A stretch of DNA of 64,000 nucleotides from Paenibacillus silvisoli (GCF_030866765.1 NZ_CP133017.1:4260001-4324000); one strand, 5' to 3'; counted from the first letter of the stretch, positions 27,929 to 37,421 are shown. Notes: generated by a model from the sequence alone, not told the origin. Program-made: numbers and translations.

Positions 27929-27980
27929 AAACTGCCGGGGACGTCCGCGCTTTCCGCGCCGACGCCGCCGCAGCAGCCTC
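27929..27980 (-). terminator. GC-rich terminator after obg
   Basis: On the minus strand a GC-rich stem, CTGCGGCGGCGTC with GACGTCCCCGGCAG plus an inner GCGC/GCGC pairing, is followed by seven T. It lies 18 bases after the obg stop and separates it from thrR. Confidence 0.7.
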
Positions 27981-27998
27981 CGTAAATTCGTATGCGAT

Positions 27999-29324
27999 TT
28001 AGTCGTGATAGTAGAAATCGCTGCCCTCGAAAAACTCGAAGGTGTAGTCGCCGATCCGGACGATATCGCCGTCCTTCGCGCCGATCTTGCGCAGCGCCGC
28101 ATCGACGCCCATTTGACGCATCGTGCGCGCGAAGCGCATGATCGCATCGTACGAGTTGTTCAGGTTAACGCGCTTCATGAACTTCTCGATAAACACGCTT
28201 TCGACGTAGAAGCCTTCGTTCTCCTTGCCCACCTTGAACGAACGGTCTTCTTCCTCCTCCAGCTTGTAGACCTTGCGTTCCGCTACGTCCTTCACTTCTT
28301 CGATCAAGCGGGTATCCGGCACCGTTTCGAGCAGGTCCGCCGCCTTGTAGAGCAGCTCCTGTACGCCCTTCTTCGTTAAGGACGACATAGGCACGATCTG
28401 GTGATTCGCGTCGCTTTCAGCCGCCAGCTGTTCGCGGAACAGCTCCAGCTGCTCCTCCGCCTCCGGCATGTCCATTTTGTTGGCTACGATAATTTGCGGA
28501 CGTTCCGCCAGGATCGGATTGTACAGCTCCAGCTCCTGATTGATCTTCTTCCAATCGTCGAACGGATCGCGTCCTTCCGAGCCCGACATATCCAGCACAT
28601 GCAAGATGATGCGCGTACGTTCGACATGGCGCAGAAAATCATGTCCGAGTCCGACGCCTTCATGCGCGCCTTCGATCAGTCCCGGCAAATCGGCCATGAC
28701 GAAGCTGCGTCCGTCACCGACATCGACTACGCCAAGATTTGGCGTCAATGTCGTAAAGTGATACGCCCCGATCTTCGGCTGAGCGGCCGATACGACCGAC
28801 AGCAGCGTCGATTTGCCTACGCTCGGGAAGCCAACCAGGCCGACGTCCGCCATAACCTTCAGCTCGAGCGTAATCGAACGCTCTTCGCCTTCCTCGCCGT
28901 TCTCGGCGAAATCCGGCGCGGGATTGCTCGCGCTCGCGAAGCGGCAGTTGCCGCGTCCGCCGCGTCCGCCCTTCGCAACGATGATCTCCGAGCCATGCTG
29001 CGTCATGTCCGCAATGATCGCATCCGACTCGTCGTCAATGATTACCGTTCCCGGCGGAATGCGGACGATCATGTCCTCCGCGTTGGCGCCGTGCATCGTC
29101 TTCACTTTGCCGCGCTCGCCGCGCTGGCCTTTGAAATGGCGCTGATAACGGAAATCCATCAGCGTGCGAAGACCTTCGTCCACGCGGAAAATGACATCGC
29201 CGCCTTTGCCGCCGTCACCGCCGGCCGGTCCTCCGTTCGGTACATACTTCTCGCGGCGGTAGGAAACGATCCCGTTTCCGCCGTCGCCGCCTTTTACGAA
29301 TATTTTTGCTTTGTCGACAAACAT
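27999..29324 (-). CDS. obgE: GTPase Obg
   Basis: Obg is an essential GTPase in ribosome assembly and, in B. subtilis, stress and sporulation initiation. The 441-residue protein has the Gly-rich OBG fold ([19 protein letters not shown]), a G domain with [23 protein letters not shown] and NKMD, and the C-terminal OCT domain ending [13 protein letters not shown]. It lies 16 bases after spo0B; the spo0B-obg pairing is conserved in spore formers. Confidence 0.98.
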   Translation of the reverse strand: MFVDKAKIFVKGGDGGNGIVSYRREKYVPNGGPAGGDGGKGGDVIFRVDEGLRTLMDFRYQRHFKGQRGERGKVKTMHGANAEDMIVRIPPGTVIIDDESDAIIADMTQHGSEIIVAKGGRGGRGNCRFASASNPAPDFAENGEEGEERSITLELKVMADVGLVGFPSVGKSTLLSVVSAAQPKIGAYHFTTLTPNLGVVDVGDGRSFVMADLPGLIEGAHEGVGLGHDFLRHVERTRIILHVLDMSGSEGRDPFDDWKKINQELELYNPILAERPQIIVANKMDMPEAEEQLELFREQLAAESDANHQIVPMSSLTKKGVQELLYKAADLLETVPDTRLIEEVKDVAERKVYKLEEEEDRSFKVGKENEGFYVESVFIEKFMKRVNLNNSYDAIMRFARTMRQMGVDAALRKIGAKDGDIVRIGDYTFEFFEGSDFYYHD

Positions 29325-29340
29325 GCCTTATAGCCTCCGT

Positions 29341-30078
29341 TTATTTCCCAAGCTGCGCTTGCAGCCGCACACTTGCAGTTTGCAGGCCGTTCTCCGCCAG
29401 CTTCAGCGGCGAATTATGCAGCGCCCGCTTACATTTCGTTTTCCAATCGTCCAATTCGACAATCTGTCCCTCGCAATGGAAAGACACGTTCAGCCTGTCC
29501 TCGTCCCGCGTAATGCGGAGCACAAGCCTGTCTGCATCCCCTATCCCCGGTCGCACCGCGAATCGGTACGCGTTAATAATGCCGACGATCGATTCCGCGG
29601 CAAGCTCTCCGTCGAGCGGAAGCTCCGCCAGATTGACATCGCCGTCGATCTCCACGTCAATAACGAGGGAATGCGACACCGTGCGGAAAGATTGAATAAA
29701 TTGGACAAGCGACGGAACGCCAAGCTTCGCGATCTTGCTTTCCGCCACCATTCGTTCTCTTATCTGTTCCACGTACTGAATCGTCTTATCCGTCTTTCCC
29801 ATGCGGATATATCCGAAGATGACCTGCAGGTCATTCATCCAGTCGTGGCGATGATGATTAAGCGTCCGAATCGATGCCTGTTGCATGGCGGCAGCCGCCC
29901 TCGCCATTCGAGCATTCTGTTCCGTTCGTTCGGTATGAATCCATACTGCAGCCGCAAGGACAACCCAGATCATAAACACAGCCAGCAGCCAGAGCTGTGT
30001 CGGCCAAATAATAACAGCAGCGGCAGGAACCAAAAGGGAAGCCGCCGCGAAAGATTTGGTCATTCCGATGCGATTCAT
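29341..30078 (-). CDS. spo0B: Spo0B-type sporulation phosphotransferase with membrane N-terminus
   Basis: Spo0B passes phosphate from Spo0F to Spo0A in the sporulation phosphorelay. The 245-residue product contains the phospho-acceptor histidine segment TLNHHRHDWMNDLQVIFGYI near residue 73 and a degenerate ATPase-like C-terminal half. In contrast to cytosolic B. subtilis Spo0B (192 residues), it starts with two hydrophobic segments (about residues 8-46, e.g. LWLLAVFMIWVVLAAAVWI), so it is probably membrane-bound. It lies between rpmA and obg as in B. subtilis. Confidence 0.88.
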   Translation of the reverse strand: MNRIGMTKSFAAASLLVPAAAVIIWPTQLWLLAVFMIWVVLAAAVWIHTERTEQNARMARAAAAMQQASIRTLNHHRHDWMNDLQVIFGYIRMGKTDKTIQYVEQIRERMVAESKIAKLGVPSLVQFIQSFRTVSHSLVIDVEIDGDVNLAELPLDGELAAESIVGIINAYRFAVRPGIGDADRLVLRITRDEDRLNVSFHCEGQIVELDDWKTKCKRALHNSPLKLAENGLQTASVRLQAQLGK

Positions 30079-30170
30079 GAACCGAGCCCACTTTCCTGTT
30101 CTTTCCTAGCCCTAACAGTATATCACGTGCGCGCGGAAAGTTCATCTCGCATTGCGTTCAAATGTTTATA

Positions 30171-30208
30171 AAAAAAAGAAAAACCCGGCCTGCTCACAGA
30201 CCGGGTTT
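30171..30208 (-). terminator. Terminator after rpmA
   Basis: AAACCCGG and CCGGGTTT pair around a 12-base loop on the minus strand and are followed by TTCTTTTTTTT. It ends the rplU-prp-rpmA operon. Confidence 0.88.
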
Positions 30209-30213
30209 GTTCA

Positions 30214-30519
30214 CTATTCCGCTGCCGCTACCGGAGCAGCTGCGATTGGGTATACGCTGACTTTTTTACGGTCGCGGCCCCAACGCTCAAACTTCACGAC
30301 GCCTTCCACTTTCGCGAAAAGAGTGTCGTCTTTACCGATGCCAACGTTGTTGCCCGGGTGAACTTTCGTTCCGCGTTGACGAACCAGGATGCTGCCAGCC
30401 GTTACCGTTTGGCCGTCAGCGCGTTTAGCGCCGAGACGTTTCGATTGGCTGTCGCGTCCGTTCTTCGTGGAACCTACGCCTTTCTTCGAAGCGAAGAGTT
30501 GGAGATTCAGTTTCAACAT
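30214..30519 (-). CDS. rpmA: Ribosomal protein L27 (bL27) with cleavable N-terminus
   Basis: L27 sits at the peptidyl-transferase centre. The 101-residue precursor starts [14 protein letters not shown], the Bacillota-type extension that the protease Prp removes after the LQLFA segment; the mature part has [13 protein letters not shown] and [13 protein letters not shown]. The gene follows prp by 13 bases, as expected for enzyme and substrate. Confidence 0.98.
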   Translation of the reverse strand: MLKLNLQLFASKKGVGSTKNGRDSQSKRLGAKRADGQTVTAGSILVRQRGTKVHPGNNVGIGKDDTLFAKVEGVVKFERWGRDRKKVSVYPIAAAPVAAAE

Positions 30520-30532
30520 GGATGTTCCCTCC

Positions 30533-30874
30533 TTATTCCCGAAATTGTTGCCGAAGCTCTACATACTTACCGTACGAGACTGCAATCGAGTTTAGCTGCA
30601 CGATCATGCCTTCCAGCAGTAGCTGCGCTTTCTCGTCGGAGACCGCATCAGCCGTTGCCGGAATGTCCGACCTGAGCCAGCCGCTCTTCATCGAAGCCGG
30701 GAGAACGAGTCCCGCCAGTTCTTCGATGGCGTTCACCGTGCCGACCGAAACGGCCGATACACCGGCGCAGACGATATCTTTGCCCGGCTTGGCGAACTTG
30801 GCATGTCCCTCGATTGCAAACGATACGATCCTACGATTAACGGCGGATTGCCGTTCAATGGTGACCGTAATCAT
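30533..30874 (-). CDS. prp: Ribosomal-processing cysteine protease Prp
   Basis: Prp cuts the N-terminal extension of L27. The 113-residue protein carries the catalytic His in FAIEGHAKF near residue 24 and the catalytic Cys in [19 protein letters not shown] near residue 36, followed by the helical C-terminus. The arrangement rplU-prp-rpmA is standard in Bacillota. Confidence 0.96.
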   Translation of the reverse strand: MITVTIERQSAVNRRIVSFAIEGHAKFAKPGKDIVCAGVSAVSVGTVNAIEELAGLVLPASMKSGWLRSDIPATADAVSDEKAQLLLEGMIVQLNSIAVSYGKYVELRQQFRE

Positions 30875-30885
30875 ATCGTGACCTC

Positions 30886-31197
30886 TTAAGCTTGGATCTT
30901 GCCAATCGTTACTTTGGAGTACGGTTGACGGTGACCTTGCTTACGGCGGTAGTTTTTCTTCGCTTTGTATTTATAAACGATGATTTTTTGACCTTTGCCG
31001 TGTTTTTCGACTTTAGCCGTTACAGTAGCGCCGGAAACAACCGGAGCGCCAGTTACGAGCTCTTCGCCTTTAGAAACAGCCAATACGCGGTCGAAAGTAA
31101 CCTCTTCACCTTCAAAAGCTTCAAGCTTTTCGATGTAAAGAACGTCGCCCTCTTGCACTTTGTACTGTTTTCCACCAGTTTCAATAATCGCAAACAT
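30886..31197 (-). CDS. rplU: Ribosomal protein L21 (bL21)
   Basis: The 103-residue large-subunit protein has the typical start [18 protein letters not shown] and the C-terminal basic [20 protein letters not shown]. The ATG at 31197 has AAGGAGG upstream; a longer in-frame stretch upstream is the leader, not protein. First gene of rplU-prp-rpmA. Confidence 0.98.
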   Translation of the reverse strand: MFAIIETGGKQYKVQEGDVLYIEKLEAFEGEEVTFDRVLAVSKGEELVTGAPVVSGATVTAKVEKHGKGQKIIVYKYKAKKNYRRKQGHRQPYSKVTIGKIQA

Positions 31198-31325
31198 TGT
31201 GTTGCACCTCCTTATATCGAAGACTCGCCTGATGCAGGTGCCGGCCGAGACAAGCTCTGAACCGAGCTTAAGGACCTGTTCTGTGCGGTATTTGTCAGAC
31301 AGATGAGTTACCATCTGCAGACACC
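31198..31325 (-). ncRNA. Probable L21 leader (cis-regulatory RNA)
   Basis: A roughly 130-base untranslated stretch lies between the promoter and the rplU start. It has several complementary segments (for example CTGTGCGG-like and AGCTTGTCTCGG/CCGAGCTTAAGG stretches). L21 leaders for autogenous control are known ahead of rplU in Bacillota. I assign it by position and length; a covariance-model search would settle it. Confidence 0.5.
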
Positions 31326-31330
31326 ATAAC

Positions 31331-31360
31331 ATAATAACACAGACAATCGCCTAAAGTAAA
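31331..31360 (-). promoter_or_regulatory. Probable promoter of rplU-prp-rpmA
   Basis: TTTACT (31355-31360) and TATTAT (31331-31336) with an 18-base spacer on the minus strand, giving a leader of about 130 bases. Confidence 0.5.
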
Positions 31361-31389
31361 TTATTTTTTATAAAATCATTAGAATAGCA

Positions 31390-32622
31390 TTAAACCTGCC
31401 TGGAAGTTGAAGTGCCGCCTCTTTGCAGCATGGGCGATACGGCCTGATCGCGAACTTTTTTGCGCGTAATTTCGAGCAAGCCCAGCCTTGTCCATCCGAC
31501 GACCTGGCATTTGGTCCGGTCTTGGAGCACGAGTCGTTCGAGCAGCTGCATCACTTGATTGCGGTGTTCCTCTTTCTCCATATCGATGAAGTCGACGATG
31601 ATGATGCCGCCGACATCTCTAATGCGCATCAGCCGGGCGATCTGTTCCGCGGCTTCCAAGTTCGTGCGGAACACCGTGTCCTCCAAATCTCGGGTACCGA
31701 CGTATTTGCCGGTGTTGACGTCGATGACGGTCAGCGCTTCCGTCTGGTCCCAGACCAAATCGCCGCCGCAGCCTAACCGTACCCGCCGCTCGAACGCATC
31801 ATGCAGCTGCTCGTTGATCCGATAATGCTGGAACAAGGAAGCCTGTCCCTGCTTCTCGTACAGCCGAAGCCGCGGAATCATCGACGGCGCCATCTGTTTC
31901 ATGAGCGTTTCCGTCTTCGCGTAGGCGGTGCGGTCGTCGATCCACAACTCGTCCATCTCGACCGTCAGCAAATCCCGGACAAGCCGGTGCACGAGGTCGG
32001 CTTCGCGGTGAAGCAGCGCAGGAGCGGCGGCCGATCGGCTGCGCAACTCGATGCCCTGCCACAGCTCGCGCAAAAATCGCACGTCGCCCTGCAAGGCGTC
32101 GCTGCTCTCGCCGATGGCGGCCGTTCGCAGGATGACGCCTTCGCCGGGCAGCCGAATCTGTTCCCCGATCGTACGCATGCGGGAGCGCTCGGCTTCGCCC
32201 ATCACTTTCTTGGATATGCCTATGTAATCCGCTTCAGGCATATAAACGAGAAATCTGCCCGGCAGCGAGAAGTGCGTCGTCACGCGGGCGCCCTTGCTGC
32301 CAAGCGGCTCCTTCATGACTTGCACGATCAGCTCCTGGCCGGGACTCAGCAGCTGATTGATGTGCGGTTTTTCCTTGCTTTGCCGCTCCAGATGCGGATG
32401 CAGCAGATCGTCAATATAGAGAAACGCGTTCTTCGGAAGCCCGATGTCGACGAACGCCGCCTGCATGCCCGGGAGCACGTTGATGACCTTTCCTTTATAC
32501 ACGCTGCCAACGAGCTGTCCCGCGTCTTCCGTCTTCTCCATGTAAAATTCATGGAGGCGGTTGTTGTCGACGACGGCGATTTGCAGCCAGTCCTTCTGTT
32601 TGTGCACCAGCATTCTTCTCAT
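31390..32622 (-). CDS. rng: Ribonuclease G/E family protein lacking the zinc-link
   Basis: RNase E/G enzymes cut single-stranded RNA in rRNA maturation and mRNA decay. The 410-residue protein has the S1-type RNA-binding domain (GSVYKGKVINVLPGMQAAFVDIG, about residues 39-61). The catalytic Asp pair is in LTVIDVNTGKYVG near residue 298 and IIIVDFIDMEKEEH near residue 342. Family members usually continue with a CPxC zinc-link motif after VxxTRKK; here ITRKKVRDQAVSPMLQRGG runs straight to the stop with no Cys. It lies between spoIVFB and rplU. Confidence 0.92.
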   Translation of the reverse strand: MRRMLVHKQKDWLQIAVVDNNRLHEFYMEKTEDAGQLVGSVYKGKVINVLPGMQAAFVDIGLPKNAFLYIDDLLHPHLERQSKEKPHINQLLSPGQELIVQVMKEPLGSKGARVTTHFSLPGRFLVYMPEADYIGISKKVMGEAERSRMRTIGEQIRLPGEGVILRTAAIGESSDALQGDVRFLRELWQGIELRSRSAAAPALLHREADLVHRLVRDLLTVEMDELWIDDRTAYAKTETLMKQMAPSMIPRLRLYEKQGQASLFQHYRINEQLHDAFERRVRLGCGGDLVWDQTEALTVIDVNTGKYVGTRDLEDTVFRTNLEAAEQIARLMRIRDVGGIIIVDFIDMEKEEHRNQVMQLLERLVLQDRTKCQVVGWTRLGLLEITRKKVRDQAVSPMLQRGGTSTSRQV

Positions 32623-32663
32623 GCTCTGACCTCCTGCCCAGTCGGTCTTTTCTGTACTTTATT

Positions 32664-33551
32664 TTACATGAAAAGCTCCAAAACTGCACGGTCGGCTCTT
32701 CCGTCTGCCAAAAAACCGTTCACGAGCCGCTGTTCGGGCAGGACGCCGAGAATATCCCCCTTATCCTCCATAATGACGATAAGGTGATAGCTGTCCCGTC
32801 TAAACAGCTGCAGCGTGCTTTGAATCGTATACCCTTTCGGGATGATGATGGGCATCGCCCAGACACCCCGCGCGACGACGCGTGACGCGGATATCGCGCG
32901 GCTCGTCAGGAAGCGGAGGAACAGGAACGGGATATTCCGATAGGCTGTCCAATTCGTGAGCAGCAAAAACAACCCGACGGCGAGCAAATTCATGTGAATA
33001 TGGACGGCATTTCTGCCCTGCATGGCGGGAACGATCGCGTACAGCATCATGAGCAGGCTAAAGAGCAGGCTGATTCGGCTTCCCCAGACGAGCGTGCCAT
33101 AGAACGTCAGGACGCGGCTCAGCCCTGCCTGCAGCAATTTGCCGCCGTCCAGCGGCAGAATGGGCAGCAAATTGAACAGGCCGATCATGACGTTCGCCTG
33201 CCAAACATAAGCCGCCCATTCGTGACTCCATATGCCCAGCGTGCCGAACAGCCAGGCGATGCCGGCCATCCAAACATTTTGCAGAGGTCCGGCAATCGCA
33301 ACAAGCGCTTCTTCCCTTGCCGGCACCCCGCTGCCCTCTTCCACTTCCGCGACACCGCCGAACGGAAGCAGTTTAACCTCCCGAACACGCCAGCCGAACC
33401 CTTTGGCCGTAAACACATGGCCCAGCTCGTGGACGAGCACGATGGCAAACAGCGTCAGCAGCTCGACGAAGTAGCCGGTCACGATGGAGGCGAGCATGAC
33501 CAGCACGAATAGCGGGTGGAAGGACCACCAGATGCCGCCTAGCTTAATCAA
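32664..33551 (-). CDS. spoIVFB: Intramembrane metalloprotease SpoIVFB (M50)
   Basis: SpoIVFB is the site-2-type protease that processes pro-sigma-K in the mother cell. The 295-residue membrane protein has the zinc motif HELGH near residue 42 and the second motif NLLPILPLDGGK near 150, in about six membrane segments. A C-terminal CBS-like soluble domain (PIIIPKGYTIQSTLQLFRRDSYHLIVI) follows. The TTG start overlaps the spoIVFA stop by eight bases, so the enzyme and its regulator are co-translated. Confidence 0.95.
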   Translation of the reverse strand: MIKLGGIWWSFHPLFVLVMLASIVTGYFVELLTLFAIVLVHELGHVFTAKGFGWRVREVKLLPFGGVAEVEEGSGVPAREEALVAIAGPLQNVWMAGIAWLFGTLGIWSHEWAAYVWQANVMIGLFNLLPILPLDGGKLLQAGLSRVLTFYGTLVWGSRISLLFSLLMMLYAIVPAMQGRNAVHIHMNLLAVGLFLLLTNWTAYRNIPFLFLRFLTSRAISASRVVARGVWAMPIIIPKGYTIQSTLQLFRRDSYHLIVIMEDKGDILGVLPEQRLVNGFLADGRADRAVLELFM

Positions 33552-34524
33552 TCGGGACGACGTCCGCTGGATCTACGTAATTGCCTCTCTCCTTCACCGC
33601 GAAAAACAGCAGGCTCTGCTGGCCTTCATCCGCCGCCGGCAATCGGCCGATCGGCTTGCCTGCTTCAATCCAGTCGTTGACGGCGACTTGAACCGGCCCT
33701 AAGTGGCTGTACACGGTGACGCGATCATTGGCATGCTGCACAACGACCGTCTCGCCAAGCTCGCCGTTGCCCGACACGTCGATCACGCGGCCGGTCTCGG
33801 CGGCAACGACTTCCTGCCCCGGCTCCCCGGCCAGCTCGACGCCGCTCAGCGTCTCCGCAAAGGTTCGAACCAAGGAACCGCCTGAAATCGGCGAAACGAT
33901 CGGCAGCTCAACTGCGCCTTCCGCCATCTGGGTTTCCTCACCGCTGCGGTCGCCGAACATCGGGATAAAGGAAGGGGCGCCGGCAAACCAATTCTTATAC
34001 AAAGCGGCAGCCTTATCAAAATCCATTTCCTCCGTCAGCGCCGCCGTTACCGCCTGCTGTCCCTGCTTCGCAAGTGGCATATCCAGCTTGAACGCCGCGA
34101 TTACAATGATAAATAGCGCGGCGGATATCGCCGTTTGAATAAATAAGCCGCGAACAATAAAACGATAGTCCGGTCCATTCGGCGCTTTAGGACCGCCCTG
34201 CTTGCTAGCGCGAACGTCTTTGCTCGGCAGCGGCGCCATCCGCCAGCCCGCGCTCTCCCACGGATTCGGGTTCGCTTTCCAGAGCCGCTCCGGATCGTCC
34301 TCGATCAGCTGCGGCGGCAGCTGGGCGCGCTTGCCGGGCAGCAGCTGCGGCGGATTAGCCGCGCTTTGGCGTTCTTGAGGCAGTACCTGCGTTTGCGAGT
34401 GCTGATTCGGATACGATTGACTCGGATATGACTGCTGCGGCATGACCTGGCTGTTGCTGGTATGCTCCATAATCCGGCGGATACGCTCTTGTCTGCGCTC
34501 GCGGATCCCGTTTTTTTGCCTCAT
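33544..34524 (-). CDS. spoIVFA: SpoIVFA-like regulator with LytM/M23 domain
   Basis: SpoIVFA holds SpoIVFB inactive at the forespore outer membrane until the SpoIVB signal arrives. The roughly 326-residue protein has a long Gln/Ser/Pro-rich cytoplasmic N-terminus (about 20-75) and one membrane segment (IQTAISAALFIIVIAAF, about 127-145). The C-terminal M23-type domain (VVVQHANDRVTVYSHLGPVQV) lacks the zinc-binding His/Asp pairs of active peptidases, as in known SpoIVFA. The ATG at 34524 is preceded by GGAGGG; an ATG five codons upstream overlaps that site. Paired with spoIVFB. Confidence 0.88.
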   Translation of the reverse strand: MRQKNGIRERRQERIRRIMEHTSNSQVMPQQSYPSQSYPNQHSQTQVLPQERQSAANPPQLLPGKRAQLPPQLIEDDPERLWKANPNPWESAGWRMAPLPSKDVRASKQGGPKAPNGPDYRFIVRGLFIQTAISAALFIIVIAAFKLDMPLAKQGQQAVTAALTEEMDFDKAAALYKNWFAGAPSFIPMFGDRSGEETQMAEGAVELPIVSPISGGSLVRTFAETLSGVELAGEPGQEVVAAETGRVIDVSGNGELGETVVVQHANDRVTVYSHLGPVQVAVNDWIEAGKPIGRLPAADEGQQSLLFFAVKERGNYVDPADVVPID

Positions 34525-34604
34525 CGCTGATCCCTCCATCTCTAATCGCTAATATATATGAGCTATTAGGACTAGTTATGTTGAGACTCGGGTACAAGCC
34601 GCAA

Positions 34605-34657
34605 AAGAGAAAAAAAGAGGCGCCCGACTCAACAACCGATTGAGCGGACAACCTCTT
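34605..34657 (-). terminator. Terminator after rodA
   Basis: On the minus strand AAGAGG...CCTCTT with inner CTCAA...TTGAG forms a long hairpin followed by seven T. It overlaps the rodA stop codon, so the spoIVFA-spoIVFB pair should have its own (sporulation) promoter. Confidence 0.82.
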
Positions 34658-35804
34658 AAGTGGCCATTTCGTATTTTTCCTGATGAGCCTTGACGCTGAA
34701 TACGAGACCGATGCAAAGCATATTGAGCAGCAGCGATGTGCCGCCGTAGCTGATAAACGGAAGCGTAATGCCGGTAATCGGCATCAAGCCGATCATCATG
34801 CCGATGTTCTGGAAGACTTGAAAGACGTACATCGAAACGATGCCGATGATGATGAACGAGCCCTTCAAGTCATAACACTGGAACGCGATGATGATCATCC
34901 GGTAAATCAATAAGAAGTAGAGCATCAGCACGACGGCGGCGCCTTGGAACCCGAATTCCTCCCCGATGACGACGAAGATCGCATCCGAATACGGATAAGG
35001 GATGAATTTCCGGTTTTTCGATTCGCCCTTCATGTAACCATCGCCGGTCAAACCGCCCGAACCGATCGCGATTTTGGCCTTCTGCGCTTGATAAACCTCT
35101 TTCTCGGAGGCGGTCTCGGGATTGATGAAGCCGTTGATCCGCTCATACCAGTGCGTCTTCTCGTGTTCCTGCAAATAATCGTGAATTTCCTTGTTGTACG
35201 CATTGAACAGGAACATGAACAGCATCAGACCGCCGATCGTAATGGCCAGCCCCAGCAGCACATGCGTATATTTGACGTTCCCGATCCACAGCATGCCGAG
35301 CACGATGACGAGATAAATAATCGCGTTACCCAAGTCGGGCTGAATCATAACGAGCGCGAACGGGACAAACGAGAAGAACGCGACGACAAGCAGGTCTTGC
35401 CTGACGCGAAGCGCATCTCCCTGCCTTCTGCCCATCAAGTAGGCGACCGTGATGATCAGAATGATCTTCACCATCTCGGCCGGCTGGAATTGCAGACCGC
35501 CCGGCAGCTCGAACCAGCTTTTCGCCCCGTTGATCTCTTCGGCGGTGAAATAAACGACAACGAGCAGTACGATGCCTAAGCCGTACAGAAACATCCATGC
35601 CTTCAATAAAAGCCGATAATCGAACAGCGTTGCCGCCAGCGCCACGAAAAACCCGAGCCCGTAGAAAACCACCGTTTTCAAGTCATAGCTGGCGTAATCG
35701 GGATTGCCGTAGGTCGCGCTGTGCACGAGCAGCGTGCTGACGACCATAAAAGCAAGCAGGATGATCAGCATGCCGAGGTCGACTTTTTTTAATTTAGTAA
35801 ACAC
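34656..35804 (-). CDS. rodA: RodA/FtsW/SpoVE-family cell-wall polymerase
   Basis: SEDS proteins polymerise peptidoglycan glycan strands with a class B PBP. The 382-residue protein has about ten membrane segments and conserved SEDS blocks: AKSWFELPGGLQFQPAEMVK near residue 95, IQPDLGNA near 154, and PITGITLPFISYGGTSLL near 347. Its place after minD in the mre-min cluster argues for the elongation (RodA) type rather than FtsW. The GTG start at 35804 has only a weak ribosome site (AGGATGAG-like). Read-through from minD is likely. Confidence 0.9.
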   Translation of the reverse strand: MFTKLKKVDLGMLIILLAFMVVSTLLVHSATYGNPDYASYDLKTVVFYGLGFFVALAATLFDYRLLLKAWMFLYGLGIVLLVVVYFTAEEINGAKSWFELPGGLQFQPAEMVKIILIITVAYLMGRRQGDALRVRQDLLVVAFFSFVPFALVMIQPDLGNAIIYLVIVLGMLWIGNVKYTHVLLGLAITIGGLMLFMFLFNAYNKEIHDYLQEHEKTHWYERINGFINPETASEKEVYQAQKAKIAIGSGGLTGDGYMKGESKNRKFIPYPYSDAIFVVIGEEFGFQGAAVVLMLYFLLIYRMIIIAFQCYDLKGSFIIIGIVSMYVFQVFQNIGMMIGLMPITGITLPFISYGGTSLLLNMLCIGLVFSVKAHQEKYEMAT

Positions 35805-35815
35805 CTAGCATTCAC

Positions 35816-36607
35816 TCATCCTATTCCAAGAAACTTGCGGAACCGTTTCATGACGCCGGCTTTCTCCTCGAGCGGCATGAGCGGAACCATGTCGCCGAGC
35901 ATCCGGCGCGCGATATTGCGGTACGCGATGGCTGCGCGCGAGGAAGGGTCCATCACGGTAGGCTCGCCGGCATTGGCGGAACGGATGACCTTCTCGTCAT
36001 CCGGCACGATGCCGAGCAAATCGATCGCAAGCACTTGGCAAATTTCGTCGATATCCAGCATCTCGCCGCTGCGCACCATGTTGGCGCGGATCCGGTTAAT
36101 GATCAGCCGGGCCGGCACCTGCGTCTGCTCCAGCAGGCCGATGACGCGGTCCGCATCGCGGACGGCTGCATTTTCCGGCGTCGTGACGACGATCGCGCGG
36201 TCGGCGCCCGCAACGGCGTTGCGGAAGCCCTGCTCGATGCCTGCCGGACAGTCGATAATGACGTAATCAAAATCTTTCTTCAGCTCAACGACCATGTCGC
36301 GCACTTGTTCCGGCGTTACGTCGCTTTTGTCCTTCGTTTGGGCGGCCGGCAGCATGTACAGCTCCTCGAACCGTTTATCCTTCACAAGCGCCTGGTTCAA
36401 ACGGCAGCGGCCTTCCGCTACGTCGATCAAGTCGTAGATGATGCGGTTTTCCAAGCCCATCACGACATCCAGATTACGCAAGCCGATGTCCGTATCGACC
36501 ATACACACCTTTTTCCCCAATAACGCCAGCGCCGTTCCAATATTCGCTGAGGTCGTCGTTTTGCCAACGCCGCCTTTACCCGATGTGATTACGATCGCTT
36601 CTCCCAT
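35816..36607 (-). CDS. minD: Septum site-determining ATPase MinD
   Basis: MinD binds membrane in its ATP form and recruits MinC to block division near the poles. The 263-residue protein has the deviant Walker A SGKGGVGKTTTSANIG at the start, a Walker B-type YVIIDCPAGIEQG and the C-terminal amphipathic membrane anchor GVMKRFRKFLGIG. The ATG at 36607 has GGGGAGAG seven bases upstream. Operon with minC and rodA. Confidence 0.98.
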   Translation of the reverse strand: MGEAIVITSGKGGVGKTTTSANIGTALALLGKKVCMVDTDIGLRNLDVVMGLENRIIYDLIDVAEGRCRLNQALVKDKRFEELYMLPAAQTKDKSDVTPEQVRDMVVELKKDFDYVIIDCPAGIEQGFRNAVAGADRAIVVTTPENAAVRDADRVIGLLEQTQVPARLIINRIRANMVRSGEMLDIDEICQVLAIDLLGIVPDDEKVIRSANAGEPTVMDPSSRAAIAYRNIARRMLGDMVPLMPLEEKAGVMKRFRKFLGIG

Positions 36608-36686
36608 GACTCAACTCTCCCCGATCCAGCCATTGGAACTGCCTCATACAGTTCTGCTGCAAATTTGTGACACGCTGATGCGTTGC

Positions 36687-37349
36687 TCACTGCCCCCGAA
36701 ATACGGACGGCAGCTTGCGCAGTCGGTGCAGCTGCGTCATTTTGTCTATTTTCATGACGCCTTCGCTTAAATAAGCAAATTCCATCATCGAATCGCCGGT
36801 CATCCATTCGTCCGGCGGCCTGCTGATCACTTCGCTGATGCGAAGCTGCGTCGGCCTGAGGAGCGATGCCGCGATAATCGAATCTTCTTTCCCCTTATAG
36901 CCGGCATGCGCCAGCCCCCGCAAGGCGCCGAGCACAAAAATATCGCCCGTGCAGAGCAGCGTGCCGCCGGGGTTTAAATCCCCCATGAGCAGCAAATTGC
37001 CGTCATGCTCCAGCGTTTGACCCGACCGGATAATGCCGGTCATCACCTTTAAATTGTTGCCGTCGTCAGCCTTCGGCTCCGGACGGGCTTCGCTGTCGAT
37101 CGACTGAACGAGCAGGTTGCCCTGGCCTCGGATCGCTGACTTGATGCGCTCTTTCTCTTCCTCACTCACTTGGCGGGTGCCCAGCTTAACTTGGACGTGC
37201 ACGATAGGACCTGTCAGCAGCTGTTGATGCGACTTTTCCAATTTGAACTGCAGTTCATCCAGTAATGCGGAAAAATCGCAAGTGTCGTCAAGAAGGAAGA
37301 TGAGACCATCCTTGACGCCTTTGATCGTAATATGCTGCTTCTCGGCCAC
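36687..37349 (-). CDS. minC: Septum site-determining protein MinC
   Basis: MinC inhibits FtsZ polymerisation and is recruited by MinD. The 220-residue protein has an N-terminal FtsZ-binding half (ITIKGVKDGLIFLLDD) and a C-terminal right-handed beta-helix (IRSGQTLEHDGNLLLMGDLNPGGTLLCTGDIFVLGALRGLAHAG). GTG at 37349 is preceded by GGTGGGG; a second GTG four codons upstream is possible. A gap of 79 bases separates it from minD. Confidence 0.95.
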   Translation of the reverse strand: MAEKQHITIKGVKDGLIFLLDDTCDFSALLDELQFKLEKSHQQLLTGPIVHVQVKLGTRQVSEEEKERIKSAIRGQGNLLVQSIDSEARPEPKADDGNNLKVMTGIIRSGQTLEHDGNLLLMGDLNPGGTLLCTGDIFVLGALRGLAHAGYKGKEDSIIAASLLRPTQLRISEVISRPPDEWMTGDSMMEFAYLSEGVMKIDKMTQLHRLRKLPSVFRGQ

Positions 37350-37421
37350 GCTCGTCCCCACCCCTTCTCTATACGATTCTTTTACGGATGCGCTTTTTCC
37401 TGCTTTCTGAGCCCGAAAGTG

